A stretch of DNA of 64,000 nucleotides from Fallopia convolvulus (Eukaryota > Streptophyta > Magnoliopsida > Caryophyllales > Polygonaceae), in assembly GCA_964016875.1 (NCBI GenBank), contig OZ024737.1:29203683-29267682 (forward strand), in the 5' to 3' direction. The notes beneath the pieces were generated by a model. It was not told where the DNA came from. It saw only the letters and a list, made by a program, of their open reading frames with translations, and did no database searches. Within the stretch, counting starts at the first letter, position 1. Every line of letters starts with the position of its first letter. Below are positions 49,736 to 62,014 of this stretch, in pieces. The translations under genes and the position numbers were made by a program.

Positions 49736-52700
49736 ATGGAATCCAAAAGCGTGCCACTGAATAATATGCCAGGGAGTGAAATGGATGTTTATAAGCTTCG
49801 CATAGACGAAGTTTTATCACAAGTCAATCAGGTAACTTTATTTTCAAATTGATTTGAGTACGTATTTTTTACTCAGATCTTGTTTCAGCTTAACGTCTGC
49901 TTCCATATTGCTATATTGGGAAGGCTCTTGATTGGGATTTCAAGGAAAAAAAATTGTGACTACATCTCTTTCCAATTAAGCGACTCCCTGCATTTGCAAA
50001 GTGCATGAATTTTATTCACCTTCTCAACTTTCTCTTTGCTCTGTCATAATTTTGTCTCAAATCTCTAAAAAATTTGAGTTGAATTTCAAAATTCAATCTT
50101 ATTGAATCTATTTTATCCTCCCATTAAAGTACTTTCTAAACGTTGAACTCGTCAATCCTTTTTTGTATTAAATTACAATTTTCTCAATGATTCTTCTATT
50201 CGTGTGAAATGGTTTGCAAAAACATGGAAGTCATATGATCGTCAATATGGATCAAAATTATAATTTTCTCAACTTCTGAACTGGTAATGGTTTATGCTTT
50301 CGATAAGTTGTGTGTCTGTTCCTAATCCAAAACAATGACCATGATTGTTTCATCTGAAAGTACATTTCATTATTTTTCTACTACAGATGGAGCAAAGAGT
50401 ACAGGAGATTGAAAACTTTTTCTCTGAAAACAACAAGAAGAGTCTGAACAATTCCAAAGCTTCCTCAATTTTAAAGGATAAGGACAAGGGAAGGCACATT
50501 AGTGGCATAAAAAATCAGCAAGGTGATGCAACAAATATGGAACCTGATGCTTCAAAGAGAATGCAAGAGCTTCTTCGGCAGTTTGGTACAATACTGCGTC
50601 AGGTAGCTTTGATATTATTGTGACATCTCCGTATTTGGACTGTTAGCTTAGCTATTTCCTAAAATTGTTATGCTTGTCGAGTACTGCATGACTGTAGTCT
50701 TTTTCAAAATCTTCACAATTTGTTTTCTTATCCCCTTGCATGTTTGGGTTTCTCATTACAATAATCCTTAACGTTTCTGATATATGTTTGGTAATAAAGT
50801 TACAGAATTATTTATTGCTCGTCTTATCGTCCATTTGCTATAAACTATGTAGGCTATATTTAAAACTGTTAAACCTTATTTGTTGATTATATTAGTTGTG
50901 ATGTTTCTGCTTATTCAAACTATGCTTGGGCTCAATAATGAAAAAAAGTGTGGCACATCAAATGATTTTCGGGTCCATCCATTGCATAGGCATAGATCAA
51001 CAAGCGAGATATGTGTGCCTCATTGCCTCATTAATGCATGACACTTTTATTTTATTTTTTTTGGAATATGTATTTTACACATAATATATAATGCAAATTG
51101 AGGACACACATCCACCAAAGAACAAAACAAAGGCATATGAACATTTGAAAACTGCTGTTGTGCGTATTTGTTTTTATGTTGCTATATATCCTTACAAATG
51201 TAACTAATTTCTTTAAAAAAAATAAACATAATATTGCCTGAAGTTGATTAAGTGTGCATCTTGAGGCCTAGCTTGTCACCTCTTACTTTTAAGGGCAAAG
51301 CTGCATGCCTAGGCATTGCTTATATTCACTCCTCGGGCTTTGTTTTCCAGATCACTCAGCACAAGTGGTCATGGCCGTTCATGGAACCTGTCGATTTCAA
51401 AGGTCTTGGCTTACATGACTATTTAGAGGTAAGCTGTAATTTCATTTCTTTTTTTGTTTTTTTTCTTACAAAGTTAAATTGATGAACATAGTAGGTGTAC
51501 AAAGAAATGTCAATGGCTGGTGTTCTTATCATCTTACGTATCTCTATATAAACGGAGAATGACTAATGTTATGTCAAGTTAACCTTCAGCCCATTCTGCT
51601 TTGCTAATTGCTCTTATAAAACAAAATTTGTTATCTATCATCATTCTATGTGGTTCCTCTAGGTAATTGAGAAGCCAATGGACTTCAGTACCATCAAGAA
51701 ACAGTTGGAAGATGGTGGTGTCTATAAACATGTACGGGAAGCCTGTGCTGATGTCAGATTGGTTTTCAAGAATGCCATGAAATATAATGATGACAAGCAT
51801 GATTTCCATGTCATGGCCAAATCAATGCTGGCTAAGTTTGAGGAGAAGTGGCTGCAGCTTCTGCCCAAGGTTATTGAAGAGGTAAAACTTCTTTGCTATA
51901 TGCTGAATAAGTTTTATTTAGCAGTTGTTTTTTTCGTGAAATTTGAAACATTGTTGTCTTCAGGAGAAGAAACTGGAAGAGGAGGAAGCTGAGGCCCAGC
52001 TGATTGCGCAGCTTGCTCAGGAAGCTGCCTATGCCAAGATGGCAAAGAATACAAGTGATGAGGTACACTGTTGGTGTTGATTGCTGGTCCTTTTATTATT
52101 CCCTTTTAGTGTAAAGGCTGGAGATCAAATACTTGAGCAAAAGGAGTGATTTGCATGAGTTTCAATTCATTTTAGTAAAAAAAGTTGTTAGGATGACACT
52201 TAATTGTTCCCGTCTTTTTGCAGCTTTTGGAGATGGACATGCAACTTGAAGAACTTAGAGAACTGGTGGTTCAGAATTGCAGGTACCATATTCAAATACT
52301 CACTCTTTGGTTATGCCATTTGTGCTTTCCCCTGCTAATTAGTGATTTAGTTTGCTGAGATTAACTTAAATGGTTGTTATGCCTTGGTTCTCACTGGCAT
52401 TTCGTTCATTGATGAAGAAGTTAATCTCACATGATAGCTTTGTCTTAGAGCTGAAATTTGTTATGCTGATAAAAGAGAGTTCCAATCAAACAGAATCTTC
52501 TTTCAAAACTTAAACTTCTGGGCTCTAATTTCTCTATAATCCTAAAATTTTGGACCGGAAGGGCTAGCTAGCATTTTGGTGTTTCTTGATGGAATAATTA
52601 CATTATGGCATCTTGGAAATGCAATGACCAAGACCATTTTGAGATCATTGATGAGAAATTTTATCATAATTTAATTGTTCTTCAGAAAGATGTCCACAGA

Positions 52701-53114
52701 AGAGAAAAGGCAACTAGGCAATGCCCTAGCCCGGTTAACCACGGAAGATCTAAGTAAGGCTCTAGATATTGTTGCTCAGGCCAATCCTTCCTTCCTAGCA
52801 ACAGCTGAAGAAGTTGACCTTGACATTGATGCACTGGTATCAAAAATCTTCTTTGTGCTTCATTATCAATAATTTCCTCCAGTTTTCTCGGTTTTCAAAT
52901 GTACGTCATTTGTTGTCAGAGCGAAACTACATTGTGGAGGCTCAAGTTCTTTGTGAAGGGTGCGATCCAAGCTCAGGGCAAGGCTTCAGCAAGCACGGGT
53001 GGAAACAACAATGAAAATGACAACAAAAACAACAACAGCAAACGAAAACGGGAGATTAGTGATGCCCTCGTGAAGACTGCCAAGAAAAAGAGCAAGAAGG
53101 CTGACGAATCATAG
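49736..53114 (+). CDS. GTE6: BET-type bromodomain transcription factor GTE6/GTE1-like
   Basis: Eight coding exons: 49736-49831, 50387-50602, 51351-51428, 51663-51881, 51964-52062, 52224-52282, 52686-52836 and 52920-53114. All have GT/AG borders and fitting phases, 370 residues. The N-terminal region has a short coiled coil (QVNQMEQRVQEIENFF). The bromodomain, residues about 105-205, shows HKWSWPFMEPVDFKGLGLHD, VIEKPMDFSTIKKQLE and FKNAMKYND with the acetyl-lysine-binding Asn. A charged helix follows, then the NET domain (RKMSTEEKRQLGNALARLTT ... EEVDLDIDAL) near 257-310. The Lys/Asn-rich tail contains KRKRE and KKKSKK, probable nuclear signals. GTE6 is known to bind acetylated histone H4 and activate AS1 in leaf development. 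No lesion is seen. Confidence 0.95.
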
Positions 53115-53629
53115 GTATTCTCAAGAGGCATTGTCTTAACTAAACTCTATTTTAATGCCGGTCTGTACATGTTTCTTTTGGTATTAGACTGTGATTATGC
53201 ATGTAGAGTGTAGACTATAGCTGCACTGAAAATCTCTCAAAATAGCGCTTCTGGATTATACTTGAATGCAACTTGCATTTGTATAAAGGTGTGTATGGTA
53301 GATGACTCAACAAAAGTCTTATAATGTGCGGAAACAAAAGTCTTACTAGTATGATTTAAACTTTTTATATTGTCAAACGCCGCTTCTCAAAGTGAACCCC
53401 AAGTGAAGCCAGATGAGCCTTTGCAAATGGGCTTAGCAAAGAGGGCCTAACAAGAGGAGCAAGGGAGATGCCCAAAAAAGCTCCATTCTTTTCATCGATT
53501 CCCAAATGAAATTTGAGATCGCCTCCTATACCCGAGGCAACAGCCAACTAGACTCACCTTGGGCCTCCTCAATGATACATCAAAATCTGTATCTTAGACC
53601 TCACGCTAGAAACTCAACAGAATTGAGAG
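53115..53629. other. 3' flank of the GTE6-like gene
   Basis: 3' UTR and spacer; nothing else recognised. Confidence 0.5.
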
Positions 53630-53991
53630 ATAGGGATTGGACAAACTAATGTTCTTAATTGAACAACAATTTTTAAGCCATATTGCTATCAACACGACAG
53701 TGAATAAAGTTGTATTATTCAGAAGTGTTTTTACATGATGAATGATTTGTTACACGCTTCTTCAACTCTTATAACAGAATGAGCTTTCACTTGACAAACA
53801 TGTTGACGCTGTCAGCTACAGGAAAAACTAACTTCTCTAATTACACGTGTCCACACTTAAAGCTCACTTATAAGAAGAATAGTAAATCCATGTATAAAAT
53901 CCTTCCTTTTCCAAAGAACCTTGTGCTTAGCCTTCGGGCATATTCTCAAGTGGTTAAGACTTTATGATAGTACCATGAGATTTCCGTTTAG

Positions 53992-54117
53992 ACTCTCATG
54001 AACAATGCCCTGGACTAAAAAAAAAACAATCTTGTGAATGAAGGATACTTTTAAACTCTCATGAACAATGCCCTGGACTAAAAAAAAACAATCTTGTGAA
54101 TGAAGGATACTTTTGAA
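53992..54117. repeat. 63-bp tandem duplication
   Basis: Two adjacent copies of the unit beginning ACTCTCATGAACAATGCCCT and including an A-run, with only A-run length and a terminal base differing. It lies inside the collapsed gypsy element. Confidence 0.85.
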
Positions 54118-54203
54118 GATCATAGTAGAACTCCCAAGTGCACTCTTCACTGGTTGACTCACCCATTTTACTAGCACTAGTGTAGCAAGCTATCAACCTT
54201 TCC

Positions 54204-54527
54204 CTATCTATTGACCATTTTCCTCTCCAAAGATTCTTTCACAAATGCATCAGGCAGAATAATAGGCAATGTATCTGAATTCATTGCATCTCCAACATGT
54301 TTCTTAAGTTGTGAAACATGAAAGACTAGATGTATTCGGGATGATGTAGGAAGTTCCAATCTATAAGCAACATTGCCGCATTTGTTTAGTACTTTATATA
54401 CCAATGTATTTGGTGCCAATTTCTGATTATGCCGGAGTACTAGATTGTGTTGTCTATATGCTTGTAATTTGACAAACACAAAATCACCAACCTCACATGC
54501 TCTATCACTCGTATGTTTGGTTAGCAA
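54204..54527 (-). pseudogene. Ty3/gypsy integrase C-terminal fragment
   Basis: A 107-residue open frame: CEVGDFVFVKLQAYRQHNLV, NQKLAPNTLVYKVLNK, AYRLELPTSSRIHLVFHVSQ then LKKHVG. This is the region after the integrase core in plant gypsy polyproteins (GD-x-V-x-LKLQPYRQ ... IHPVFHVSQLKK). The integrase core and everything upstream are absent. Confidence 0.88.
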
Positions 54528-54830
54528 TTTGCTCCATTCTTTGTTGAGTACGACTAAGATGAAACTTGAACAAAATGAAAGAAAGAGAGAGCAGAATCTA
54601 TTGTTCTTGATTGAACAACAATGTTTAAGCCATTGCTATGAACACGACAATCAATGGAGTTGTATTATTCGAAAGAAAGTGTTTGCATGATGAATGATTC
54701 GTTACACACTTACTGACTTACACGCTTCTTCAACTCTAATAACAGAATAAGCTTTCACTTAACAAACATGGAAATATTAACTTCTCTAATTACACGTGTC
54801 CTCACTTAAGCTCACTTATAAAAAGATTAG

Positions 54831-55094
54831 TTGTGCTTGGTTGCATATTACTGGAATATTTACTTTTGCAAATAACATATTAAAGTCAATTTGATAGTGA
54901 AATTTCGCATGGTAACCACGAAGTTTTGCAAATTTCGTGTGGTACACAAAGTTTTTCGATATACGCACGGTAAGCTTGAGCTCTTACAAATTCCATGTAG
55001 CAATCTTGTAGTATTATAAAACTTAAAAATTAATTGAAAATTAGCCCTAGCTATTTTTTTTACATAAAATCACTACACATATTCATAAACATTG
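54831..55094. other. Spacer before the cystatin duplication
   Basis: AT-rich; contains short motifs (ATTTCGCATGGTAACCACG) loosely similar to DNA upstream of the second cystatin copy near 60770-60830. Confidence 0.35.
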
Positions 55095-55524
55095 TTTTAC
55101 CGAACAAAGCCTAAGTATGATAAAATTCATTTAATAATATCAATGTGTAGATTAAAGCATCAATTAAAATTGATATACTTCTTTATTTATCAGGATCAAT
55201 TGATATGCCATTAGAGTTCGGATTCAGACACCCTAATTAATTCCAGTGCAAATTCTTTGTCCAAGACCCTTCTAATCTCCTTTATCAAGTATTAAATCAT
55301 TCCACATACCCTTATTTAGTTATTTGTAAGATGTATTAATGCTAAAGATATACCTGATATGATTCAAGGGTTTAAGACATAGGTGAGGTATTTGGTGCAG
55401 ATTTGAACTTATTTAATCACATTTCTGAAATACCCGTAATTTATGACCTCTCGTTTTTTTAACCTTTTCACCACCGCCGTTACAGATTTAGGCGGTCCCG
55501 TTGTCCGCGTGACCCCCCTCGCCC

Positions 55525-55532
55525 TATAAAAA
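55525..55532 (+). promoter_or_regulatory. TATA box of cystatin copy A
   Basis: TATAAAAA in CGCCCTATAAAAAGGC, 95 bp upstream of the ATG. The same context is kept in copy B. Confidence 0.75.
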
Positions 55533-55619
55533 GGCTAAACCCCGTCGTTTCCTATCCACATTCTTTCTCCATTCAACCGACTTATAATTCAAATCTCTCT
55601 CCCAAACCTCTCATCGGCG

Positions 55620-55967
55620 ATGGCGTCCAACCACTTCCTCCTCCTGGTCCTCTTTTCCCTCTCCGTCGCCACGGCCCCTGCTCTGGCGTCGGCGCTCGGC
55701 GGCGGTTACCAGCCGATCAAGGATCTGAACGATTCGTACGTGGTGGAGATCGCCAAGTTCGCCGTGGCCGAGCACAACAAGAAGGCATCGGACAATCTCA
55801 CCTTCGTTAAGGTCCTGAGCGGCCAGCAACAGGTCGTCGCCGGCACCAATTACAATCTCGTCATCGTTGCCAGCAGCGCAAACAACGCCGAGGGTCAGTA
55901 CAAGGCGTTGGTCTACGACAAGCCGTGGCAGAAGTTCCGGAGCCTCACCTCCTTCGAGAAGCTGTAA
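55620..55967 (+). CDS. Phytocystatin (cysteine protease inhibitor), copy A
   Basis: A single-exon frame of 115 residues. Residues 1-24 are a secretion signal (MASNHFLLLVLFSLSVATAP then ALASA). The mature part shows the cystatin features in order: a Gly pair before YQPI (GGGYQPIKDL), the plant LARFAV-type helix as EIAKFAVAEHNKKA, the QxVxG loop as QQVVAG, and the C-terminal Trp in KPWQKF. Cystatins block papain-like (C1A) proteases reversibly, in storage-protein turnover and defence against insects and nematodes. It is short, with no C-terminal legumain-inhibiting extension. Secretory or vacuolar location is inferred from the signal. The family often has introns, but none is needed here. Confidence 0.93.
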   Translation: MASNHFLLLVLFSLSVATAPALASALGGGYQPIKDLNDSYVVEIAKFAVAEHNKKASDNLTFVKVLSGQQQVVAGTNYNLVIVASSANNAEGQYKALVYDKPWQKFRSLTSFEKL

Positions 55968-56409
55968 AAGTTGAATTCGGTGTTTGGATCGTTCTCATGA
56001 AAATCCGGATATTTATTCTGGAAAATTATAAATGAAAAAGTATTTGTTTATTAGTCTTATATTAATAGTACTATCTCTCTTTTCTTAGTTTTTTGGGCTA
56101 CAAGGTCTATCTTATGTAACCCTAATCAATTCTTTTTATAAGTATGTTATAAATCAAAGAGATAAGATTTCAGCCCTAAAAACTATTAATGAAACACAAT
56201 CTTATATCTAATTTGCAGCCACGTTCATACCTTCGGTTGAGTATCCTTTTTCATATTTGAAAGTTGGGACTAAATATTTCTACTTTATAAGTCTAAACAT
56301 TTCTACATTATAAGTCATTCGATTACTCCTTCTATTGCCTTATAGCACACGAACTTTCACACCTTTCATTCGTTTCGTGCATGACTGGGTTCTCCTTTGT
56401 GCTGCAAAC

Positions 56410-57180
56410 ATGTCGGATCCCAAAGAAGAGAAAACCCTTAATCCTAAATCTAAGATCACCCCAATGCTCTTTGAGCAAAAGCTGCAAAACACAAACTTGT
56501 ACGGTAAACTCCATGCTCGTGGGCTAGATATACAATCTATGGAAGACTCAATACGTTCCACAATTACTTATTACGATATAGCTAAGGAATTGTGGGACGA
56601 CATCAAACAATGATTTTCCATTGGAAACGACCCTTGGGTGCAACAGTTGCGTCTCGATGTGACACATTGCACTCAAAACAAACATAGTGTGTCTCTATAT
56701 TATGGAATTTTGAAAAAATTATAGGATGACTTGTCTAATTATGTTCAAAATTGTGTCTGCACTGTAGAAAATGCGAGTGTAATTGGTCCTCTTTCATGAT
56801 AAGGGGATGAGAAGAAGAACGACTCCATCAATTTTTATGGGCCTCTCTATCTCGGCTTCACAACAATTTGATCCAACATGCTTTCCCAATATCTGTTGCC
56901 AACCGTGAACAAGGCCTATGTGTTGGCTATTCAGGAAGAGCATCAACAAGTAGTGACAAAAACTTGGGATGAAAAGGTCCAAGGAGGAGCGTTCACTGCT
57001 CAAGGAAGCCACGAGCCTTGTCCCGACAAGCGTGACTCTGATCACAATAGGCAGGGCAATAATGTGCATGACTCTGAGCAACGTGGTCGGGGTCGTGGCA
57101 GAAGAGACAAGCGTGACTCAGACTCGCCCATATGCACGTATTGTGGTCGTCCGGGTCATGATGTTCAATGGTGAGCAACA
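56410..57180 (+). pseudogene. Ty1/copia gag relic, copy A
   Basis: Broken frames carry a copia gag: MSDPKEEKTLNPKSKITPML, SIRSTITYYDIAKELWDDIK, a middle with several stops (NDPWVQQLRLDV), LPTVNKAYVLAIQEEHQ and a zinc-knuckle start CTYCGRPGHD in an Arg/Gly-rich context. A stop follows the knuckle, whose last Cys is not present. No protease or pol is recognised downstream. Confidence 0.8.
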
Positions 57181-57674
57181 ACAAAATTATCAAAACTCGA
57201 CGCCGTCTAAAGAGGGATCAGGTTCTCGAGGGTGCGAGCGGGGTCGCGGGGGACTCGCGAATGTCGTGCAAACTAGTGGAAGTGATTAGGCTGCAAGCGC
57301 TATTGGCGCTTCTGATCGAGCTGACACTGGGCTATTTGATGCTTAGCGGTCGCAAATCATGAATATGTTGCAGTTGGCAAATACCGGCTTCTCTCAAAAA
57401 GTGACAATTATGTTCGATTTTCAATGAATTTTGTATACCGGGGTGTCGTTTCAACCCAACGGGTTTCGGATTTTATTGGGTTCGGTTGATTTCGGGTTTC
57501 AGGTTCAAATTTTTGGGTTTTGACCCTAAAATTATCGGACGGTTCGGATCGGGTTAGCGGGTTAGGTCAACTTTTGATAGCTCTAACCGCTAGTAACCTA
57601 GGAATTACGTATCCCAAGATTACTTAGGTCTTCGGAAGTACAATCATATATCTTAAGTACAATTATTACATCAA
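57181..57674. other. Spacer with a decayed repeat
   Basis: 57440-57590 carries repeated GGGTT/TTCGGGT motifs reminiscent of the hAT-type MITE at 4446-4869, but I could not define ends. No gene. Confidence 0.35.
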
Positions 57675-59732
57675 CTAGTTTTACTCGTCGTACCATGTAC
57701 GACTACGATTTGATATTTTATAGATATTATAAATAAGATATTAATAAATAAATAAAAATATATTATAAACTTTAATATAAGTAATTTATTGCTCATAAAA
57801 TGTATATAATTTTTTAATCAAATATTATATTCTTCATATTTTATTACTTTTCATGTACGTAAATTTAGTGTTTATCAAATATTTCAATCTATCTATTAAA
57901 TACTTTATTATCTATTTTTAGTAATTTTAAAAATTATAAATATTTATCATTAGTTTTTTATAAAAGAAAATCACTATTATATAAATTCATCAAAGATATA
58001 TGAAGGTATTTTAAATATTTTATCTTTAATTTTAAATACTTGTATAAGGAAGCTTTCAAAGAATATTAGTATACTAAATAGATATTTGTTTGATGTTTGA
58101 GATAAATTTAAATAGTTAAAAAGAATTTAGTAGAAAGAAGTTATAATATTAAAAATAAAAATTAATTTTTTAAATATGAGGTGGGGGTAAAATCATTCAG
58201 GTGGCTCGAAAAGGTACATCTTTAATATATAGTTATAGATATTACCTATTTAAATTATTTTTAAACATTATAAGTATTTATCATTAATTTTTTTATTACA
58301 AAAGAAAAATATATCTATTAATAAATTCGTGAAAAGACATCATGCTAAAAGATAAAAGATATTTATACTTATTTAAAGATATTTTAAATTTATTATCTTT
58401 AATTTTAAATATTTGTATAAGGAGGTTTTCAAAAGATATTATTATACTAAATAGATATTTGTTTGATGTTAAAGATAGATTTAAATAGTTAAAGAAAATT
58501 TTAAAAGGAAAAAGTTAAAATATTAGGAATAATTTTTTTTTATAAATATGAGGTGGGTCCAAAATCGTTCTGGTGGCTCGAAAAGGGACAACTTTAATAT
58601 ATAGTTGGGAAAATTGCATTTAACCACCCTTTATTTTATACATGTTACATTTAATCACCCTTTATATTTTTTTCAACAAGTAACCACCCTTTATTTATAA
58701 TTATGGAGCATTTAACCACCTCTTGACAGATTTCGTTATTATCTCTATTAAGTAAGTAAATGACCTTTTTACCCTTCTTTTCTAATTTAGTTTGCAAAAA
58801 ATAAAAACAAAAGAAAAAAATCATTTTACAGGATTCTGGCATTTGGTTTGATAGGTTGCTTTGCTTGTATCAAGAATGCATCAGGAGCGTTGCCTTTCCT
58901 CTAGTTTGATCTGATAGCTTCTCCTCAAGGGTTAGCAATTCCTTATCAATTGTTGCCTTCTGCTTTTGGTAACGTCCAAGGCAACACACCAAATTGTTTG
59001 TTTTAAAGCACATAAATAGATTGAACAACAAAAAAACCCCAAATTATAAACTTTGGGTTCTTGTACAAATTCTTCAATTCATATCTTCTTCTTACCAAAT
59101 AAGAATCCATCTTCCTCGCTGACCAAATCTAGGTCTTTCTTTTGCCACTTGACGACGGTGCGAAGACGGAGCTTCGTTCATTGATGGAGAGCTCCATCAA
59201 TGGCATCTTTTTGGCGGAGTTCTGGAGACTCACAAAATTAAGGCAGAGATGGAACGAGAGAGTCTAGAAACAAACGAGGGAGATGGTTGTGAACTGGACA
59301 CTGAGATGGAGCAAAGAGTGCACGGCTGGAAATTTGCAATTTGAAAATTCAAAACCAGATCAAGATTGGAATATACAGAATTGAAGAATTGACCTAGTAG
59401 TACTTGTTCTTGTTGTATGATTTGCAAACTCCATAGTTGAAAGGGAAATGAAAGCTGTTGATGAACAACGATGAGGTTTCTCTATTGATTGTTAATGGGT
59501 TCTTGTTCTTCTATGGATTTTTTTTGTTGAATAAAATTAAAAAAGAATTGCAAAAATATAGTTCTTTTTATTTAACAGAGAGATACTAACGGAATCTGTC
59601 AAGAGGTGGTTAAATGCTCCCAAATTATAAATAAAGGGTGGTTACTTGTTGAAAAAAATATAAAGGGTGGTTAAATGTAACATGTATAAAATAAGGGGTG
59701 GTTAAATGCAATTTTCTCTATATAGTTATAGA
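57675..59732 (-). mobile_element. Non-autonomous Helitron, copy 3, interrupted by a Mutator-type element
   Basis: Starts CTAGTTTTACTCGTCGTACC after an A and ends TAGTTATAGA before a T on the plus strand (element on minus). The GTCGTAC/GTACGAC hairpin is intact. As in copy 1, the 5' module is doubled (first ends at 58239). The second module is split near its end by the insertion at 58607-59718; without it the Helitron is about 0.94 kb. Confidence 0.78.
58607..59718. mobile_element. Non-autonomous Mutator-like element with long TIRs
   Basis: 1112 bp with terminal inverted repeats of at least 150 bp: the left end starts GGGAAAATTGCATTTAACCA, the right end is its complement with few changes, and the match continues through TGACAGATT..CGTTA. 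It is flanked by a perfect 9-bp duplication TATATAGTT (58598-58606 and 59719-59727), the Mutator signature. The 0.8-kb interior has no transposase. 58800-59500 could be captured host sequence (possible Pack-MULE), but I do not recognise it. Confidence 0.88.
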
Positions 59733-60889
59733 TTGTAACTACAAGGTTATAGTTGTAAGCAACAAAAAAAAGCATTAGAAACAATGTCTTACAAACAAGT
59801 TCCTAATTAAATGTAATCTTACGACAAAAGGATGGTGCCTTCAGCGTCTTCAACCCTTATAATTAACTCATGAAATTAACATTCTTGGAACCTGATGTGT
59901 CGTATAAGGGACGGTGCACACAAACCGACCGTATTTTAATTATTAAAAAACTATGTACCTAATCTATCTTTAAGAAAATCACATAATTTTACTACTTTTA
60001 GAAAAAATTGAAAAAATATGTCTAATTTACAAATCAATCAATATATTATAAAAGTCGACTGTTTTCGAGCCACCACATTGATTATAGCCTCACTTCATAT
60101 TTTAAAAAACAAATTATAAAAATTATTTATAAACAAATCACGATTATCCTAGAAATTTATATCACATATAAATTTAGTTTCAAAAAATAAAATAATTCTC
60201 GTACATGGTATGGGAGAAAACCACATATTTCTATAAGCCTTTAGGAAAATTGTAATATACTTATATTTTCACGCAAATTTCATGACACTATATATTGTTA
60301 TTTTTTTTAAAAAAATTCAATTTTATATTCTTTTTTTTATGGATTTTTCTTTGTAACAAAACACCAATTTTTTCAAAAAATAAATTATCCATTAAAATGG
60401 TTATAAAAATACAAAGTTTAATTTTTTTTGAAGAAATAAAAGATGGTGGAATTAATTTTTTTCAAAATTAAATGGGATTTTGATAATATAAAAATGGTGA
60501 TAGAAATTTGAAAAGGTTATTTTCTTATAAAAAAATACGGGTTTTTTTTAAATAATAATATATAGTGTCATTTAATTATTTATACATTTGCCAGTTTTTT
60601 TATTTTCACTAAAAGTAATAAAAATAGGCGAATTACCTAAAAAAAGATAGATTAGGTAGTTTTTTTTTATAAAAACCTAAATATATTATATTTTATGTAA
60701 TTAAGTTAAAAAGGGGCTAATTTCAATTCCTTTTTATGTTATATAATACAACGAGGGTATCACATGAAATTTATAAAACCTCGAGATCACTACGCAGAAT
60801 TTGCGGGACGTGAAGGTTACCACGCGAATTTTTTCAATTTTTTTTTTCTAACTAGATGAAAGTAAATTTATTTTTTATGTACTAAGTTA
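59733..60889. other. AT-rich spacer between the cystatin copies
   Basis: Very AT-rich, low-complexity, with no gene. Contains the degraded Helitron listed separately. Confidence 0.45.
60040..60225 (+). mobile_element. Degraded Helitron copy, opposite orientation
   Basis: TTTTCGAGCCACCA and GCCTCACTTCATATTTTAAA match the 5' module of the Helitron family on the plus strand. Near 60199 CGTACATGGTATGGGAGAAAAC resembles its 3' hairpin and GGGTAAAAC end. Much internal sequence is gone. Confidence 0.5.
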
Positions 60890-61261
60890 GTATAATAAAA
60901 TTCATTTAATATATAAATGTGTAAATTAAAACATCAATTAAGATTGATATACTTCTTTATTTTTTATTTTTTGGTAGAATGATATACTTCTTTATTTATT
61001 CCAGTGCCAATTCAATTGATATGCCCATTAGAGTTCAGATTCAAACACCCTAATTAACTCCAGTGCAACATTCTTTGTCCAAGAAGACCCTTCTAATCTC
61101 CTTTATCAAGTATTAAATCATTCCACGTACCCTTATTTGTAAAATGTATTAATGCTAAAGATATACTCCGTATCTGATATGATTCAAGGGTTTGGGACAT
61201 AGGTGAGAGAATGTGAGATACCGTTTTCCGCGTGACCCCATTCTCCATCATTTCCTCGCCC

Positions 61262-61269
61262 TATAAAAA
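61262..61269 (+). promoter_or_regulatory. TATA box of cystatin copy B
   Basis: TATAAAAA in the same CGCCCTATAAAAAGGCTAAA context as copy A, 93 bp upstream of the ATG. Confidence 0.75.
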
Positions 61270-61354
61270 GGCTAAACCCCCATCATTTCCTATCCACATT
61301 CTCCATTCAATCGACAAATAATTCAAATCTCTCTCCCCAAACCTCTCATCGGCG

Positions 61355-61702
61355 ATGGCGTCCAACCACTTCCTCTTCCTGGTCCTCTTCTCCCTCTCCG
61401 TCGCCGCGGCCCCCGTTCTGGCGTCGGCGCTCGTCGGCGGTTACCAGCCGATCAAGGATCTGAACGATCCGTACGTGGTGGAGATCGCCAAGTTTGCCGT
61501 GACCGAGCACAACAAGAACGCATCGGACAATCTGGCCTTCGTCAAGGTCCTGAGCGGCCAGCAACAGGTCGTCGCCGGCACCAATTACAATCTCGTCATC
61601 GTTGCCAGCAGCGCAAACAACGCCGAAGGTCAGTACAAGGCGGTGGTCTACGACAAGCCGTGGCAGAAATTCCGGAGCCTCACGTCCTTCGAGAAGCTGT
61701 AA
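61355..61702 (+). CDS. Phytocystatin (cysteine protease inhibitor), copy B
   Basis: 115 residues, same length as copy A, differing at about nine positions (for example LFLV for LLLV near the start, ALVGGYQP for ALGGGYQP, NDPYV for NDSYV, VTEHNKNA for VAEHNKKA, DNLAF for DNLTF, KAVVY for KALVY). Signal peptide, helix motif EIAKFAV, QQVVAG loop and KPWQKF are all kept, so it should still be an active secreted inhibitor. Intact frame and intact TATA box argue that both copies are genes. Changes cluster near the N-terminal trunk and helix. Confidence 0.92.
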   Translation: MASNHFLFLVLFSLSVAAAPVLASALVGGYQPIKDLNDPYVVEIAKFAVTEHNKNASDNLAFVKVLSGQQQVVAGTNYNLVIVASSANNAEGQYKAVVYDKPWQKFRSLTSFEKL

Positions 61703-62014
61703 AAGATGAATTCGGTGTTTGGAATGTCCGGATGAAGTTCGTTTTGTGCGTGTTGAATCCGGATCTTAATTCTGGAAATTTATTATAAATGAAAGAGTAT
61801 TTACAGTTATAAAGCGAATATATTAGATTTATAATAATATTTCTACCCTATATATGTATATTTCTATCCTTGCTTTTATATCTAGTTCCTTGGGCACAAG
61901 GTCTATACTATATATGTAACCCTATTGCAATAATGCAATTTTTGTTTAAATAATCATCGATAGAAGAGTGTTGTGTAGCCACGGAAGTTTCGACTAATCT
62001 GTTTTTGAAAACAA

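Larger units (their letters stand above)
53630..54830 (-). mobile_element. Collapsed Ty3/gypsy element with two partial LTRs
   Basis: 53630-53882 and 54596-54826 are direct repeats (TTGAACAACAAT..TTAAGCCAT, GTTGTATTATTC, ACACGCTTCTTCAACTCT, AACTTCTCTAATTACACGTGTC) flanking a minus-strand integrase-end fragment. Because the fragment reads leftwards, the left copy would be the 3' LTR. Nearly all of gag-pol has been lost. LTR ends are not precise. Confidence 0.6.
55095..57180 (+). repeat. Cystatin segmental duplication, copy A
   Basis: About 0.5 kb of promoter, the cystatin gene, its 3' flank and a copia gag relic are arranged in the same order here and at 60890-62332. Upstream landmarks common to both: CATCAATTAAAATTGATATA (A; one change in B), ATTAGAGTTC, CTTCTAATCTCCTTTATCAA, TATTAAATCATTCCAC. 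The ATGs are 5735 bp apart. Confidence 0.85.
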
